Below are positions 41,885 through 50,185 of a stretch of 64,000 nt of DNA, piece after piece; position 1 is the first letter of the stretch; each line of letters starts with the position of its first letter. Source of the stretch: Kaistia adipata DSM 17808 (GTDB lineage Bacteria; Pseudomonadota; Alphaproteobacteria; Rhizobiales; Kaistiaceae); the NCBI RefSeq assembly GCF_000423225.1, contig NZ_AUHO01000007.1, positions 248,001 through 312,000 on the forward strand, given 5' to 3'. The position numbers and the translations under genes are program-made. Below the pieces are notes generated by a model. That model was given only the letters and a program-made list of their open reading frames with translations. It ran no database searches and was not told the origin of the DNA.

Positions 41885-42421
41885 ATGACCATGAATACGC
41901 TGAAGAGACTGGGCATCGGCCTCGCCGGGCTGATGCTGACGACGACGCTTGGCCTCGCGGCGGAGGCGACGAAGCCGACCGATCCCGAGATCGCCCATAT
42001 CGCCTATACGGCCGACAACATCGACATCCAGGCAGCCGAGCATGCCGTGAAGGTGTCGAAGAACAAGGCGGTGCAGGATTTCGCCAGGGACATGATCCGC
42101 GACCATGAGGCGGTCAACAAGCAGGCGCTGGCGCTGCTCGCCAAGCTCAAGGTCGAGCCGAAGGACAATGCCACCAGCCAGGCGCTGGTGAATCAGGCCG
42201 ACGCCACGCAGGCGCATCTCGCGACGTTGAAGGGGGCCGCCTTCGACAAGGCCTATGTCGACAACGAGGTCGCCTATCACCATGCCGTCAACACGGCGCT
42301 GGAAACGACGCTGATCCCGGCGGCGCAGAACGCGGAACTGAAGGACCTGCTGACGACGGGGCTGCAGATCTTCAAGGGCCACGAGGACCATGCCCGCATG
42401 GTCGCGGGAGAACTGAAGTGA
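41885..42421 (+). CDS. DUF4142 periplasmic protein
   Basis: The 178-residue protein has a signal peptide (MNTLKRLGIGLAGLMLTTTL, ending near LAAEA); the second ATG at 41891 may be the true start. The helical DUF4142 domain shows PEIAHIAYTADNIDIQAAEHAV, DFARDMIRDHEAVNKQALALLAKL and YVDNEVAYHHAVNTALETTLI. DUF4142 proteins are ferritin-like four-helix bundles of unknown role, often under stress sigma factors. The stop overlaps the start of the cupredoxin gene (GTGA). Confidence 0.92.
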   Translation: MTMNTLKRLGIGLAGLMLTTTLGLAAEATKPTDPEIAHIAYTADNIDIQAAEHAVKVSKNKAVQDFARDMIRDHEAVNKQALALLAKLKVEPKDNATSQALVNQADATQAHLATLKGAAFDKAYVDNEVAYHHAVNTALETTLIPAAQNAELKDLLTTGLQIFKGHEDHARMVAGELK

Positions 42422-42750
42422 CGGCCGGTCGGGGGCGTCGGCGGGCGTGCGTCTTGGCGGCGCTCGCCGGCGTGGTTTTGCTGCCGGCCATGGCGGCAGC
42501 CGAAACCATCACCGTCCAGGTGACCAAGTTCAGCTTTGTTCCGGCCAGTGTCACGGCGAAGGTCGGCGACACGATCGAATGGGTGAACGCCGACTTCGTC
42601 GACCACACGGCGACGGCCGCCAACAAGGGATTCGACGTGAAGCTGCCGGCCAACAAGAGCGGTAGCGTGACCGTGAAGAAGGCCGGCACGTTCCCGTATT
42701 TCTGCCGGTTCCATCCCATGATGAAAGGGACGATCACCGTGAAGAAGTAG
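42418..42750 (+). CDS. Periplasmic cupredoxin (plastocyanin/azurin-like)
   Basis: A GTG start overlaps the DUF4142 stop. The 110-residue product has a signal peptide (ACVLAALAGVVLLPAMAAAE). It carries the type 1 copper ligands of small cupredoxins: His in FVDHTATA, Cys and His in FPYFCRFHPMM, and the nearby Met. It likely transfers electrons in the periplasm or protects against copper or oxidative damage. Co-translation with the DUF4142 protein and the upstream sigma factor points to a shared stress function. Confidence 0.92.
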   Translation: MTAGRGRRRACVLAALAGVVLLPAMAAAETITVQVTKFSFVPASVTAKVGDTIEWVNADFVDHTATAANKGFDVKLPANKSGSVTVKKAGTFPYFCRFHPMMKGTITVKK

Positions 42751-43052
42751 GAGCTTGACCTGTGGGCGCAGACGCCGGCGCCTCCTGCTGCACGGAGGTG
42801 TGGCTCCGCCGGTTGTCCACCCTCGCCGTCATCCCCGCGAAGGCGGGGAACCATGCAGCCCAAGTCTTAGCAGCCCAAGTCTTGGCGGTGCGAGTCTTGG
42901 CGGCGCGAGCCTCCGCGGAACTCGGTTGCATGGATGCTGGGTCAAGCCCGGGATGACGGCGAGTGGGGGCTGGCGAGGGTACCTGAAGATCGGAGAACCA
43001 AGACAGGGAGCCAAGACAGGGAGCCAAGACGCTATCGGCGAGCGCGGAGTCC
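42751..43052. repeat. Intergenic REP-like palindromic and short direct repeats
   Basis: No gene. The gap holds two inverted modules: CGTCATCCCCGCGAAGGCGG around 42827 and a TGCTGGGTCAAGCCCGGGAT module followed by GACG around 42930. Both are widespread rhizobial-type extragenic palindromes. Between and after them are short tandem units: AGCCCAAGTCTT repeated with small changes near 42860-42905, and AGACAGGGAGCCA repeated near 42999-43028. It separates the cupredoxin and helicase genes, which are convergent. Confidence 0.65.
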
Positions 43053-45593
43053 TCAATTCACCTCGGACCTTTCCACTACCTCGCCCATCGCCTCGCGCAC
43101 GAGGTCCTCGGCGTTCTCGCGCAGGATGGCCTCGTTCGCCTCGCCGCCGACCGGCTCCTTGCCGATGTCGAGCATCACCGGCACGGCGAGCGGCGAGATG
43201 CGGTCGAGCGGCTGGTGGCGGATATGGTCCTTCACCCGCGCCAGCATGTCGGAGAGGCGGCGCACGTCGAGAAGCCCTGTCGCGGCGTCGGCCCAGGTCG
43301 CCTGCAGCAGGATGTGGTCCGGCTCGTGGCTTCGGAGCACGTCGTAGATCAGATCCGTCGAAATCGTCACCTGCCGACCGGTCTTCTCCTTGCCGGGATG
43401 GCGGCGCTCGATCAGGCCGGAGATCAGCGCGCAACTGCGGAAGGTGCGCTTCAGCAGGTGGCTTTCCGCCAGCCAGGCGTCGAGATCGTCGCCCAGCATG
43501 TCCTGGTCGAACAGCTCGCCGACGGACGGCTTCCCTTTCGCGAACGCCGCGCCCATGTCGCCGAGGCCCCAGACGGCGAGCGCATAGTCCGAAGCGACGA
43601 AGCCCATCGGTTTCAATCGTGCCCGTTCGAGCCGTCGCGTCAGCAGCATGCCGAGCGTCTGGTGCGCCAGCCGCCCTTCGAACGGATAGGCGACCATGTA
43701 GAAGCGGTCGCCGCGCGGAAACGTCTCGACGAGAAGCTCGTCACGTTTCGGCAGGACGGAGGCCGATTTCTGCAAGGCGAGCCAGCCCGAGACCTGCGGC
43801 GGCAACCGGCTCCAGGCCGTCTCGTCGGCGAGGAGCCGGCGCACGCCATCCGCCAGATAGGTCGAAAGCGGAAACTTGCCGCCGAAATAGGACGGCACTT
43901 TCGGCGCCTCGTTCACCGTGCGGCTGACGATCGCCTCGTTGTCGCGAATGCCCTCGAGCCGCAGCACGAGGCCGGCGAACAGGAAGGTGTCGCCCGGCAC
44001 CAGCGTCTCGAGGAAGTACTCCTCCACCTCGCCGAGCACGCGCCCGCCCATGCCGAGCGGCCCGCCGCGTCTTCGCGAGGTGAGCCGCACCTTCAGCATC
44101 GGGTCGGCGACGATGGTGCCGACATTCAGCCGGTATTGCTGCGCGACGGAGGGATGGGTAATGCGCCAGAGATCGTCCGCACCGCGCCGGATCTTGGCGA
44201 AGCGCTCATAGGTCCGGAGCGCATAGCCGCCGGTGGCGACAAAATCCACGACGCGGTCGAAGGTCTCGCGCGGCAGTTTTTTGTAAGGAGCGGCGGAGCA
44301 AACCTCTTCATACAGCGCATCGGACGAAAAGGGCGCGGCGCAGGCCATGCCCAGCACGTGCTGCGCCAGCACGTCGAGCGCGCCGCCGATCGGCCGGGGC
44401 GTGTCCTGCGCGCCGATCGTGCTCGCCTCGAGCGCCACGGTGCACTCCATCACCTCGAAGCGGTTGGCCGGCACGAGGAGCGCGCGCGACGGCTCGTCCA
44501 TGCGGTGGTTGGCGCGGCCGATCCGCTGCGCCAGCCGGCTCGCGCCCTTCGGCGCGCCGACATTGACGACGAGGTCGACATTGCCCCAGTCGATGCCGAG
44601 ATCGAGGGTCGAGGTGCAGACGACGCAGCGCAGGCTCCCCGCCGCCATCGCCTGCTCCACCCGCCGGCGCTGCGCGACGTCGAGCGAGCCGTGATGCAGC
44701 GCGATGGGCAGCGCGTCCTCGTTGACCTGCCAGAGTTCCTGGAACACGCGCTCGGCCTGGCTGCGCGTGTTGACGAAGACCAGCACCATGCCGTTCGCCT
44801 GGATCGCCGCGTAGATCTCGCCGATCGCGTGCACGGCCGAGTGCCCGGCCCAGGGCAGGCGCTCTTCGGTGTCGAGGATGGTGATCTCGGGCTTGGCGCC
44901 GCCGGCGACGGTGACGAGGTCCGACAGGCTGGCCGGCTCGCCGAAACGCTGCGGTATCAGCCAGGCGCGCAGATCGTCCGGCTCGGAGACGGTGGCCGAC
45001 AGGCCGACGGTGCGCAAGTCCGGCGCCAGTTTTCGCAGCCGGGCGAGGCCGAGCGACAGCAGCTCGCCGCGCTTCGCCGTCACCAGCGCGTGCAGCTCGT
45101 CGAAGATGACCGTCTTCAGGTCGCCGAAGAAGCGACCGGCATCCGGATTGGAGAGAAGCAGCGCCAGCTGCTCCGGCGTCGTCAGCAGGATTTCCGGCGG
45201 TTTCAGTTTCTGGCGCTGGCGCTTGTGCGCCGGCGTGTCGCCCGTCCGCGTCTCGATCGCGATGTCGAGGCCGATCTCGGCAGCCGGCGCCTCGAGATTG
45301 CGGGCGATGTCGACGGCGAGCGCCTTCAGCGGCGAGATGTAGAGCGTATGCGGCCCGCGCCCACCTTTTCCCGCCGGCGGGCGCGTCGCGAGATCGACGA
45401 GGCTCGGCAGGAAACCGGCCAGCGTCTTGCCGGCGCCGGTCGGCGCGATCAGCAGCGCCGATCGTCCCTCGCGCGCCTTCTCCAGAAGCGCGAGCTGATG
45501 CGGCCGCGGCGCCCAGCCGCGACGGGCGAACCAGTCGAGGAAGGCAGGCGGCAGCAGCTCGGGGGAGGATCCGGTCTCGGCGCGCAGGGTCAC
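43053..45593 (-). CDS. lhr: Ligase-associated DEXH-box helicase (Lhr type)
   Basis: The 846-residue superfamily 2 helicase contains RPHQLALLEKAREG, Walker A APTGAGKT (residues 50-57), DELH (about 165), the SAT motif in LSATVSEPDD, GLSATV and the Lhr-family C-terminal domains. Lhr-type helicases unwind DNA in repair; this short (about 850 aa) form is the ligase-associated type. It is divergent from the MBL exonuclease with 77 bases between, and PdeM and the ligase lie nearby. Together they match the four-protein LHR-MPE-ATL-EXO repair set. Opposite-strand open frames across the gene are shadows. Confidence 0.93.
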   Translation of the reverse strand: MTLRAETGSSPELLPPAFLDWFARRGWAPRPHQLALLEKAREGRSALLIAPTGAGKTLAGFLPSLVDLATRPPAGKGGRGPHTLYISPLKALAVDIARNLEAPAAEIGLDIAIETRTGDTPAHKRQRQKLKPPEILLTTPEQLALLLSNPDAGRFFGDLKTVIFDELHALVTAKRGELLSLGLARLRKLAPDLRTVGLSATVSEPDDLRAWLIPQRFGEPASLSDLVTVAGGAKPEITILDTEERLPWAGHSAVHAIGEIYAAIQANGMVLVFVNTRSQAERVFQELWQVNEDALPIALHHGSLDVAQRRRVEQAMAAGSLRCVVCTSTLDLGIDWGNVDLVVNVGAPKGASRLAQRIGRANHRMDEPSRALLVPANRFEVMECTVALEASTIGAQDTPRPIGGALDVLAQHVLGMACAAPFSSDALYEEVCSAAPYKKLPRETFDRVVDFVATGGYALRTYERFAKIRRGADDLWRITHPSVAQQYRLNVGTIVADPMLKVRLTSRRRGGPLGMGGRVLGEVEEYFLETLVPGDTFLFAGLVLRLEGIRDNEAIVSRTVNEAPKVPSYFGGKFPLSTYLADGVRRLLADETAWSRLPPQVSGWLALQKSASVLPKRDELLVETFPRGDRFYMVAYPFEGRLAHQTLGMLLTRRLERARLKPMGFVASDYALAVWGLGDMGAAFAKGKPSVGELFDQDMLGDDLDAWLAESHLLKRTFRSCALISGLIERRHPGKEKTGRQVTISTDLIYDVLRSHEPDHILLQATWADAATGLLDVRRLSDMLARVKDHIRHQPLDRISPLAVPVMLDIGKEPVGGEANEAILRENAEDLVREAMGEVVERSEVN

Positions 45594-45670
45594 GCGCTAG
45601 AGGTAGGGGAGGCGAACAGCGAAGTCGAGGACACGCTTCCCTTGTCCGGGCGCGCGCCTATCTTGGGGGC

Positions 45671-46696
45671 ATGATCCGTCCCGAAGAACTCCTCTGCCCG
45701 ACGCCGGAAGGTCTCTGGTGCCCGCCCGGCGGCTTCCACATCGATCCCGTGCGGCCGGTGGCGCGTGCGCTCATAACCCATGGTCATTCCGACCATGCCC
45801 GGCCCGGGCATGGCGCCGTGATGGCGACGCGCGAAACGCTCCGGATCATGGCCGAGCGCTATGGCCCCGGTTTCGCCGGTAGCGAGACGGTGGCGCGCCT
45901 CGGCGAGGCGGTGACAATCGGCGACGTGACGGTTCAATTCCATCCGGCCGGGCATGTGCTCGGCTCGGCTCAGATCGCCGTCGAGACGAAGGGGATGCGC
46001 ATCGTCGCGTCCGGCGACTACAAGCGCCGGCGCGACCCGACCTGCGCGCCGTTCGAGCCGGTTCCCTGCGATGTCTTCATCACCGAGGCGACGTTCGGCC
46101 TGCCGGTGTTCCGTCATCCCGACGACATCAACGAGATCGGCAAGCTGCTGTCGTCGCTCGCCGCCTTCCCGGAACGGGCGCATCTCGTCGGCGCCTATGC
46201 GCTCGGCAAGGCGCAGCGGGTGATCAGGCGGCTGCGCGAGGAGGGCTACGACCGGCCGATCTACATCCACGGCGCGCTGGAACGGCTCTGCCGTCTCTAT
46301 CAGGAAGAGGGCATCGACCTCGGGCGCCTGGAGCCGGCTACCGTGGAGGCTGGTCGCGGATCGAACGCCAGCGTCGACTTTGCCGGCGCGGTCGTGGTCG
46401 GGCCGCCCTCGGCCTTTGCCGATCTCTGGGCGCGGCGTTTTCCCGATCCCGTTTCCTGCTTCGCGTCCGGCTGGATGTCGATCCGCCAGCGCGCCAAGCA
46501 GCGCGGCGTCGAGCTGCCGCTGATCATCTCCGACCATTGCGACTGGGCCGAGCTGACCCAGACGATCGCCGAGATCGCGCCCGCCGAGGTCTGGGTCACG
46601 CATGGCCGCGAGGAGGCGCTGGTGCGCTGGTGCGAGCTGGCCGGGATCCGCGCCCGGCCGCTGCACATGGTCGGCTACGAGGACGAGGCGGAATAG
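45671..46696 (+). CDS. Ligase-associated MBL-fold DNA exonuclease
   Basis: The 341-residue metallo-beta-lactamase fold nuclease has the metal-binding motif THGHSDHARPGH (residues 36-47), VQFHPAGHVLGSAQI, VASGDYKRRRDPTC and WVTHGREEALV. This is the ligase-associated exonuclease family, which acts with the neighbouring Lhr helicase and ATP-dependent ligase. It is divergent from lhr. The ATG at 45671 follows GGGGGC. It resembles SNM1/Pso2-like repair nucleases in fold. Confidence 0.92.
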   Translation: MIRPEELLCPTPEGLWCPPGGFHIDPVRPVARALITHGHSDHARPGHGAVMATRETLRIMAERYGPGFAGSETVARLGEAVTIGDVTVQFHPAGHVLGSAQIAVETKGMRIVASGDYKRRRDPTCAPFEPVPCDVFITEATFGLPVFRHPDDINEIGKLLSSLAAFPERAHLVGAYALGKAQRVIRRLREEGYDRPIYIHGALERLCRLYQEEGIDLGRLEPATVEAGRGSNASVDFAGAVVVGPPSAFADLWARRFPDPVSCFASGWMSIRQRAKQRGVELPLIISDHCDWAELTQTIAEIAPAEVWVTHGREEALVRWCELAGIRARPLHMVGYEDEAE

Positions 46697-46726
46697 GACG
46701 CCTTGGCGCTCATGCCTCTCTGGATC

Positions 46727-46769
46727 GCGTTTTCTTCACGCGAACCGGCACCCACTTCGCTCGAAAACG
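46727..46769. repeat. Rhizobial intergenic palindrome (GCGTTTTC...GAAAACGC)
   Basis: Arms GCGTTTTCTTCACGCGAACC and TCGCTCGAAAACGCT bracket the motif GGCACCCACTTCGCTCG. This arrangement occurs widely in Rhizobiales intergenic DNA. It lies between the exonuclease gene and the convergent ribN. Its core recurs at 31751-31770. Confidence 0.6.
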
Positions 46770-46771
46770 CT

Positions 46772-47680
46772 TCAGCGCCGGCTCTCGCGCCAGAGCAGGA
46801 ACATCGACGCCCCGACGATCAGCGCCGCGCCGAGCCAGAGATGGCTGGGCGGAATCCAGCCGAACACCAGCCAGCCGGCCAGCACGTTGAGCGGCAGCTT
46901 CACGTGGTCGAAGGGCTGCACATAGGCGGCGTCGGCGCGGGCATAGGCGAGCGCCAGGAAGCCCTGCGCGGCGGCGGTCAGCACGCCGACGGCGAGGATC
47001 GCGATCCAGGCGTCGCCGGACGGCATGGAGATGCCGGAGGGGAGCGCCAGCACCAGGTTGACCGGCGCCAGCAGCAGCAACAGCCAGGCGGTGACCGCCT
47101 CGGGGCTGTCCTCGGCGAGCAGCTTCTTCTGGGTCAGCGAGACGCCGGCCCAGAGCACGGAGGCCGCCAGCGGATAAAGGCTGGCGGTCGTGAAGCTCTC
47201 CGAGAACGGATCGAGGATGATCAGGCCGCCAGCGAAGCCGACGATGACGGCGAGCCAGCGCTCCAGCGACACCTTCTCGCCGAGGAACAGCCCGGCGCCG
47301 AGCGTGACGATGAAGGGCGAGGTCATGACGAGCGCGATCGCCTGGCCGATCGGCACGGCATGGGCGAGGCCGGCGACCCAGAACTGCACGCCGACGGCGG
47401 CGAGCAGCACGCGAAAGGCCTGCAGGCCGGGCCGGCGGGTTTTCAGCGACGGCAGGCCGCGCCGCGCCGCCCAGGGCAGCACGACGACGAGCGCGATCGC
47501 ATATTGCAGGAAGGCGGCCGTCGGCGCCGGCAGGTGCAGGCTGACGGTGGCGATCTGTTCGAGGGTGTTGACGCCGGCGAAGGCGACACCGGCAAGCACC
47601 ATCCAGAACGCGCCGGCGATAGGCGCGCTGACCGGGGTGTTGGCGGGGGAAAGGCTGGACTGACTCATGTTGGTTCCCAT
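46772..47680 (-). CDS. ribN: Riboflavin transporter RibN (EamA/DMT family)
   Basis: The 302-residue protein is a ten-helix drug/metabolite transporter with two EamA repeats: GAFWMVLAGVAFAGVNTLEQI at the N-terminus and SLYPLAASVLWAGVSLTQKK at the midpoint. RibN identity rests on context: an FMN riboswitch at 47764-47900 lies directly upstream on the same strand, and RibN is the DMT-type riboflavin importer of rhizobia and Vibrio. Expression would drop when FMN is plentiful. Start codon choices are 47680 (MGTNMSQ) or 47668 (MSQSS). The gene lies within the ligase-associated repair cluster. Confidence 0.87.
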   Translation of the reverse strand: MGTNMSQSSLSPANTPVSAPIAGAFWMVLAGVAFAGVNTLEQIATVSLHLPAPTAAFLQYAIALVVVLPWAARRGLPSLKTRRPGLQAFRVLLAAVGVQFWVAGLAHAVPIGQAIALVMTSPFIVTLGAGLFLGEKVSLERWLAVIVGFAGGLIILDPFSESFTTASLYPLAASVLWAGVSLTQKKLLAEDSPEAVTAWLLLLLAPVNLVLALPSGISMPSGDAWIAILAVGVLTAAAQGFLALAYARADAAYVQPFDHVKLPLNVLAGWLVFGWIPPSHLWLGAALIVGASMFLLWRESRR

Positions 47681-47699
47681 CGGGTGCGACAACACGAAA

Positions 47700-47740
47700 T
47701 CAGGGCATGAGCGAAAAAGCGCGCGCCAGCCCGCAAGGGC
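47700..47740 (-). terminator. Possible riboswitch-linked terminator
   Basis: Downstream of the aptamer on the minus strand, arms GGCCC and GGGCT with a TTGC loop are followed by GCGCGCGC and TTTTTC before the ribN start. It could be the expression platform that ends transcription when FMN is bound; alternatively control is at translation. Confidence 0.4.
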
Positions 47741-47763
47741 CGGTTCACGTTGTCTTCGCCGTT

Positions 47764-47900
47764 CTCTTCCATCCGGACTATGACCGTCGGCTTCGGATTC
47801 GCACCGAATCTGCTGACCCCTTCCGCTGGAACGGAAGGGCGCTCGCGGGCTTGAAGGAGAACCTTCTTACCGCCGGTGGGGAATTTCACCCCGCCCTGAG
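47764..47900 (-). promoter_or_regulatory. FMN riboswitch (RFN element)
   Basis: The minus strand contains the conserved RFN blocks in order. They are AGGGCGGGGTGAAATTCCCC with ACCGGCGGTAAG, the GCCCGCGAGCGCC helix, and GGTCAGCAGATTCGGTGCGA with ATCCGAAGCCGACGGTCATA, ending in GTCCGGATGGAAGAGAAC. All six helices of the family can be paired. FMN binding to the leader represses the downstream ribN. Confidence 0.95.
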
Positions 47901-48005
47901 AACGAGATCCGGCCGCAGGCCGGACCGCCCACATCTAGGGCCTCCGGCGGCCGATCGCAAGAACGCGGGCTTTCGCAGTCTCGCTCCCATACCTAGATTG
48001 GCGCC

Positions 48006-49799
48006 ATGCAGGACTTCGCCGCGTTCCTCGATCGCCTGATCCTGACGCCGTCGCGCAACACGAAGCTGCGGCTGATGGTCGACTATTTCCGCGCGACGCC
48101 GGATCCGGACCGCGGCTGGGCGCTGGCGGCGCTGACCGGCACGCTCGACGTGCCCTCGGTCAAGCCGGCCATGCTCCGGGCGCTGGTCGCCGAGCGCATC
48201 GACGAAGTGCTCTTCGCCTATTCCTACGACTATGTCGGCGATCTCGCCGAGACGATCGCCCTGGTCTGGGACGAGCGCGGTGTCGCGTCCGGTGGGATGG
48301 AGCCGGTACCCCCCACCCAACCCTCCCCCGCAAGGGGGGAGGGCTCTTCTCCCCAGCTTGTTGAGGCGTCGAGGACACCCTCAGGCGGGCCCTCTCCCCC
48401 CTCGTGGGGGAGAGTTGGAGAGAGGGGGGCGGTCGTCGCACGCGATGCCTCTCGGCAAAACCTCCCCTCGCTCTCCGCCATTGTCGAGACGCTGCTCGCG
48501 TCCTCCCGCGCCGACGGGCCGAAGCGGGTCGCCGCCTTCCTCGACGCGCTCGACGCCGACGGGCGTTGGGCGCTTTTGAAGCTCGTCACCGGCGGCCTGC
48601 GCATCGGTGTCTCGGCCCGCCTCGCCAAGCAGGCACTGGCCGATTTCGGCGGCGAAAAGGTAGAAGGGCTCCAGGTCAACGAGATCGAGGAGCTCTGGCA
48701 CGGGCTGAAACCGCCTTTTCTGCCGCTCTTCGCCTGGCTGGAGGGGAGGGCGGGGAAGCCGGCCTCCTCGGCCCGCGCGCCGTTCCGCCCGGTGATGCTG
48801 GCGCAGCCGCTGGAGGAAGACGACCTCGACCGCGTGACGCCGGAAATCTACGCGGCCGAGTGGAAATGGGACGGCATCCGTGTCCAGGCTGTCTCGGACC
48901 AGGGCGTGCGCCGGCTCTATACGCGCACCGGCGAGGACATCGGCGACACCTTTCCCGACATGCTGGAGGCGCTCGATTTCGACGGCGCCATCGACGGCGA
49001 ACTGCTGGTTGGCCGGCGCGCCGGCGAAGCGATCGAGCCGGGCTCGTTCTCGGAACTGCAGCAGCGTCTGAACCGCAAGACCGTGTCGGGAAAGTTGATC
49101 GCCAGCCATCCTGCCTTCATCCGCGCCTATGACTGCCTCGTCTCGGGCGGCGAGGACCTGCGCGATCTCGCCTTTCGGGAGCGGCGCGGCAGGCTGGAGG
49201 CGCTCGTCGCCGGCTCGCTCGCCCGTCGCGTCGATCTCTCGCCGCTGGTCGCATACGGGACGGCGGACGATCTGATGCTGAAGCGCGCGACGCCGCCGGC
49301 GCCTGTGATCGAGGGGCTGATGCTGAAGCGCTGGGATTCGGTCTACGAGCCGGGCCGGCCGAAGGGGCCCTGGTTCAAGTGGAAGCGCGATCCCTACACC
49401 GTCGATGCTGTGTTGATGTATGCTCAGCGCGGCCACGGCAAGCGCTCGTCCTTCTATTCCGACTACACGTTCGGCGTCTGGAAGGCGGGCGAGGCGGGCG
49501 ACGAGTTGGTGCCGGTCGGCAAGGCCTATTTCGGTTTCACCGACGCCGAACTGGTCGAGATCGACCGCTTCGTCCGCCGCAACACGCTGAACCGCTTCGG
49601 CCCGGTGCGCGAGGTGGCGCACAGCGCCCAGACGGGCCTCGTCTTCGAGGTGGCGTTCGAGGGATTGAATCGCTCGACCCGGCACAAGTCGGGCGTCGCC
49701 ATGCGCTTTCCCCGCATCAGCCGGTTGCGCTGGGACAAGCCGCCGGCCGAGGCGGACCGGATCGAGACGCTCGTGGCGCTGCTGGACATGCGGGGCTGA
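48006..49799 (+). CDS. ATP-dependent DNA ligase (ligase-associated repair cluster)
   Basis: The 597-residue ligase belongs to the ATP-dependent PP_1105-like family. The nucleotidyltransferase core has AEWKWDGIRVQAVSDQGVRR (the lysine is the adenylated residue), GAIDGELLV, SFSELQQRLNRKT and the later GPWFKWKRDPYTVDAV. The OB-like end follows. At residues 97-158 a low-complexity block rich in PSPARGEG and PSPPSWGRVGER is encoded by a palindromic repeat insertion. It is in frame and lies between two normally adjacent conserved segments. It acts with the Lhr helicase, exonuclease and PdeM of this cluster. Confidence 0.92.
   Translation: MQDFAAFLDRLILTPSRNTKLRLMVDYFRATPDPDRGWALAALTGTLDVPSVKPAMLRALVAERIDEVLFAYSYDYVGDLAETIALVWDERGVASGGMEPVPPTQPSPARGEGSSPQLVEASRTPSGGPSPPSWGRVGERGAVVARDASRQNLPSLSAIVETLLASSRADGPKRVAAFLDALDADGRWALLKLVTGGLRIGVSARLAKQALADFGGEKVEGLQVNEIEELWHGLKPPFLPLFAWLEGRAGKPASSARAPFRPVMLAQPLEEDDLDRVTPEIYAAEWKWDGIRVQAVSDQGVRRLYTRTGEDIGDTFPDMLEALDFDGAIDGELLVGRRAGEAIEPGSFSELQQRLNRKTVSGKLIASHPAFIRAYDCLVSGGEDLRDLAFRERRGRLEALVAGSLARRVDLSPLVAYGTADDLMLKRATPPAPVIEGLMLKRWDSVYEPGRPKGPWFKWKRDPYTVDAVLMYAQRGHGKRSSFYSDYTFGVWKAGEAGDELVPVGKAYFGFTDAELVEIDRFVRRNTLNRFGPVREVAHSAQTGLVFEVAFEGLNRSTRHKSGVAMRFPRISRLRWDKPPAEADRIETLVALLDMRG
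48306..48475. repeat. Palindromic repeat element inserted in frame in the ligase gene
   Basis: Two hairpins are visible: CCCTCCCCC/GGGGGAGGG at 48321-48343 and CTCTCCCCC/GGGGGAGAG around 48391-48413. The flanks have the composition of extragenic palindromes. The reading frame stays open through it. Such insertions in coding DNA resemble the in-frame palindromic elements known in Rickettsia. Confidence 0.75.
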
Positions 49800-49909
49800 T
49801 GCCGGATCCCGATCGCTTTTGCCTCGTCTCGATGCGGCGATCGGCTATCATCGCCGCGATTCGAACGCCAGGAGGCGCAGTCCGCGCCCGGCGTCACGGG
49901 AGATGACGA

Positions 49910-50179
49910 ATGAACGGCCTTCAACGCTTCATGGGCGGCTCGCCCGCTCAGGTCCTGCTCCGCCTGGTCGTCATCTCGCTGATCGTCGGCATCGTGCTCT
50001 CGGCGCTCGGCATCTCGCCCTATGACATCATCGAAACGGCGCAGCAGTTCATCCGGCGGATCTGGAACATGGGCTTCGGCGCCATCGAATGGATCTGGCG
50101 CTACTTCCTGCTCGGCGCGGTGATCGTGGTTCCGGTCTGGCTGATCATCCGCCTGCTCAATCTCGGCAAGGGTGGCTGA
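49910..50179 (+). CDS. DUF6460 small membrane protein
   Basis: The 89-residue protein has two hydrophobic segments (LRLVVISLIVGIVLSALGI and FLLGAVIVVPVWLIIRLL) and a motif common to Rhizobiales DUF6460 proteins: SPYDIIETAQQFIRRIWNMG. The function is unknown. It starts 110 bases after the ligase gene; ATG 49910 follows GGGAGATGACGA. It may be part of the same transcript or independent. Confidence 0.82.
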   Translation: MNGLQRFMGGSPAQVLLRLVVISLIVGIVLSALGISPYDIIETAQQFIRRIWNMGFGAIEWIWRYFLLGAVIVVPVWLIIRLLNLGKGG

Positions 50180-50185
50180 GGGGCA

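Noticed and set aside
42840-43030. Short direct repeats that might suggest a CRISPR array
   Set aside because: Units are 10-15 bases with irregular spacing, no unique spacers of constant length and no cas genes; REP-like debris fits better.
43215-45674. 819-codon plus-strand open frame opposite the Lhr helicase
   Set aside because: Typical antisense shadow, rich in Arg/Glu/Gln, while the minus strand has all helicase motifs.
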